A model generated the notes under the pieces. It saw only the letters and a list, made by a program, of their open reading frames with translations, had not been told where the DNA came from and made no database searches. From Desulfobacteraceae bacterium (GTDB lineage: Bacteria; Desulfobacterota; Desulfobacteria; Desulfobacterales; JAABTS01), in NCBI GenBank assembly GCA_011389735.1, contig JAABTS010000034.1, forward strand, positions 1-40,284: a stretch of 40,284 nt of DNA, read 5' to 3'. Below, piece by piece: positions 39,053 to 40,284 of the stretch. A program made the position numbers and the translations under genes. Position 1 is the stretch's first letter. The number at the start of each line of letters is the position of its first letter.

Positions 39053-40284
39053 TCAGTCTACATAGAGGGTTTGTCCCGGATAAATAACGCTGGTCGGCGA
39101 TAAATCATTTATTTTCAGAAACCGTTTCAGGGACATGTTGTGTCGGTTGGCGATTTTATGGGGTATATCGCCGTTTCTGACCGAATAATGCCGGAGGCCG
39201 CTTTTGGAACTGGATGCGATACGGTTGTTTTTTTTGCTTGTTGCGGCTCCTCCCAAACCGGGAATTTTCAGCTTCTGCCCGATGGAAAGATTCGTCGATC
39301 TCAGGTTGTTTAGCGCCATAATGTCTTTGGTGCGGGTATTGTACCTGTTGGCGATGATCCATAAAGAATCCCCACGGCGAACAACGTACGCACCAACGTT
39401 TTTGTATTTTCCGGATGCGGTTTTAGATTTATGCCGATACGATTTCGCCAACGGCACTTTTATGACCCGGCCGGTTACGATGTAATGCTTTCGGAAAATG
39501 CTGTTCGCGTTCATGATCCGGTTGACGCTTGTGCCGTAACGTTCCGCAATCGTGGACAATGTTTCGCCCTTTCTGATTTTATGATAGGTGACGGCGCCGC
39601 TTGAAGAGTACCGGGGGGATGAGGAGTTTTTGGGGATTGAATCAATCTTTGACAGCAAGATTTCTTTGTTGCCCGGCGGAACCTTTAAAGGGTACGCCCC
39701 TCCGTTCGGGATCACGTCATAGCGTAGTTCAGCGTTGAGTTCATTTAAAATGGACGCGGGTGTGTTGATGGCTTTTGCAATTTTATCCAGATGGAGTTGT
39801 CTTGTGATATTGACCGTTTCGTATTTCATTGGCGAACAGACGGTCAGCTCTGTAAAATCATATTTTTCCATGTTCTGGAGGATATGAAGCACGGCCATGA
39901 ATTTAGGGACGTATCGAGCTGTTTCCCTGGGAAGACGCTCATACAAATCCCAGAAATTATCCAAATAATTGGTGCTCTGGTTTCTGATCACTTTTAAAAC
40001 ACGCCATTCGCCGCAATTATACGCTGCAAGCACCGTGGACCAGTCACCGAATATTTTATGAAGCGCTTTGAGATATGCAATCGCCGCTTTAGTCGATTTT
40101 ACAGGGTCCATACGCTCGTCCACATAACGGGTCCGTTTGAGTCCGAATTTGTAACCGGTGGATGGGATGAATTGCCATAGCCCCAGCGCCCGAGCGGGAG
40201 ATAAGGCGTTTACCTTGAAACCGCTTTCAATCAACGGCAGCCAGGATAATTCGACGGGTAATCCCGCTTCTTTCAATTCACGGA
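39053..40284 (-). CDS. mltD: Membrane-bound lytic murein transglycosylase with LysM repeats (partial, 5' end outside window)
   Basis: About 410 residues are visible; the frame runs on past the window end (RELKEAGLPVELSWLPLIES), so the signal peptide and N-terminus are missing. The SLT catalytic glutamate is in LPLIESGFKVNALSPARALG, followed by LWQFIPSTGYKFGL, and AAIAYLKALHKIFGDWSTVL then AAYNCGE. Three LysM domains follow: YHKIRKGETLSTIAERYGTS, YVVRRGDSLWIIANRYNTRT and HYSVRNGDIPHKIANRHNMS, the last ending at the stop. It cleaves glycan strands to 1,6-anhydromuramyl ends while LysM binds peptidoglycan. It probably works near the FtsEX-EnvC genes downstream on the same strand. Confidence 0.93.
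   Translation of the reverse strand, partial: RELKEAGLPVELSWLPLIESGFKVNALSPARALGLWQFIPSTGYKFGLKRTRYVDERMDPVKSTKAAIAYLKALHKIFGDWSTVLAAYNCGEWRVLKVIRNQSTNYLDNFWDLYERLPRETARYVPKFMAVLHILQNMEKYDFTELTVCSPMKYETVNITRQLHLDKIAKAINTPASILNELNAELRYDVIPNGGAYPLKVPPGNKEILLSKIDSIPKNSSSPRYSSSGAVTYHKIRKGETLSTIAERYGTSVNRIMNANSIFRKHYIVTGRVIKVPLAKSYRHKSKTASGKYKNVGAYVVRRGDSLWIIANRYNTRTKDIMALNNLRSTNLSIGQKLKIPGLGGAATSKKNNRIASSSKSGLRHYSVRNGDIPHKIANRHNMSLKRFLKINDLSPTSVIYPGQTLYVD

Overview
This window looks like a chromosomal segment of a Gram-negative bacterium, most likely a sulfate-reducing Desulfobacterota relative. That placement is an inference from gene content: a dksA-PHP-rnc-radical SAM run, ftsEX-envC-ctpA-yibQ, a wax-ester synthase and a phasin, plus a genome style crowded with palindromic intergenic repeats. 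About 31 protein genes are supported. I see no rRNA, tRNA, CRISPR array or intact insertion sequence.

Layout. 0-2.9 kb: an exported operon of thioredoxin-fold protein, outer-membrane barrel and Ig-like lipoprotein. 3.4-5.7 kb: an exported MORN-repeat protein, then an arsenic operon (thioredoxin-type arsenate reductase and Acr3 pump, no arsR). 5.7-7.1 kb: a repeat-filled gene desert. 7.1-12.1 kb: a pRiA4b ORF-3-domain protein, catalase and a QueG-like iron-sulfur protein. 12.1-17 kb: a probable neutral-lipid locus with an uncharacterised 343-residue protein coupled to a FabR-like TetR regulator, then a divergent alpha/beta hydrolase and wax-ester synthase/DGAT pair with palindromic operators over their promoters. 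17.1-19.9 kb: AT-richer genes for a membrane-tethered OpuAC-type binding protein and a SpoIIE-type phosphatase. 20.4-21.6 kb: an orphan cytosine-5 DNA methyltransferase. 22-25.6 kb: Wza-like exporter and Wzc-like tyrosine autokinase. 26-27.3 kb: a TerD-like protein and a phasin-like protein. 27.6-30.2 kb: rfbA-rfbC-rfbD without rfbB. 30.2-33.3 kb: dksA-like, PHP, rnc and radical SAM (minus strand). 33.5-40.3 kb: yibQ-like, ctpA, envC, ftsX, ftsE and a truncated lytic transglycosylase, all on the minus strand.

The most striking content is between the genes. At least four families of short palindromic elements fill the spacers. Family D (ends GGCATCCTTCAT) has three copies, each between exact 8-bp direct repeats. 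Family A (ends GGGCTTGGTTCTAA) has two copies with exact 8-bp direct repeats. Family B (ends CAATACCC) has one intact copy with a 10-bp direct repeat that duplicates the stop codon of the methyltransferase gene. Family C has long ends (about 40 bp, TATAG...GGCCCGGG) and many copies, often just after stop codons, mostly without target duplication. Families with different ends carry the same kinds of palindromic core, such as GATCCC hexamer hairpins or CACAAAG-type hairpins, which suggests modular or nested non-autonomous elements. No transposase for them is visible here.
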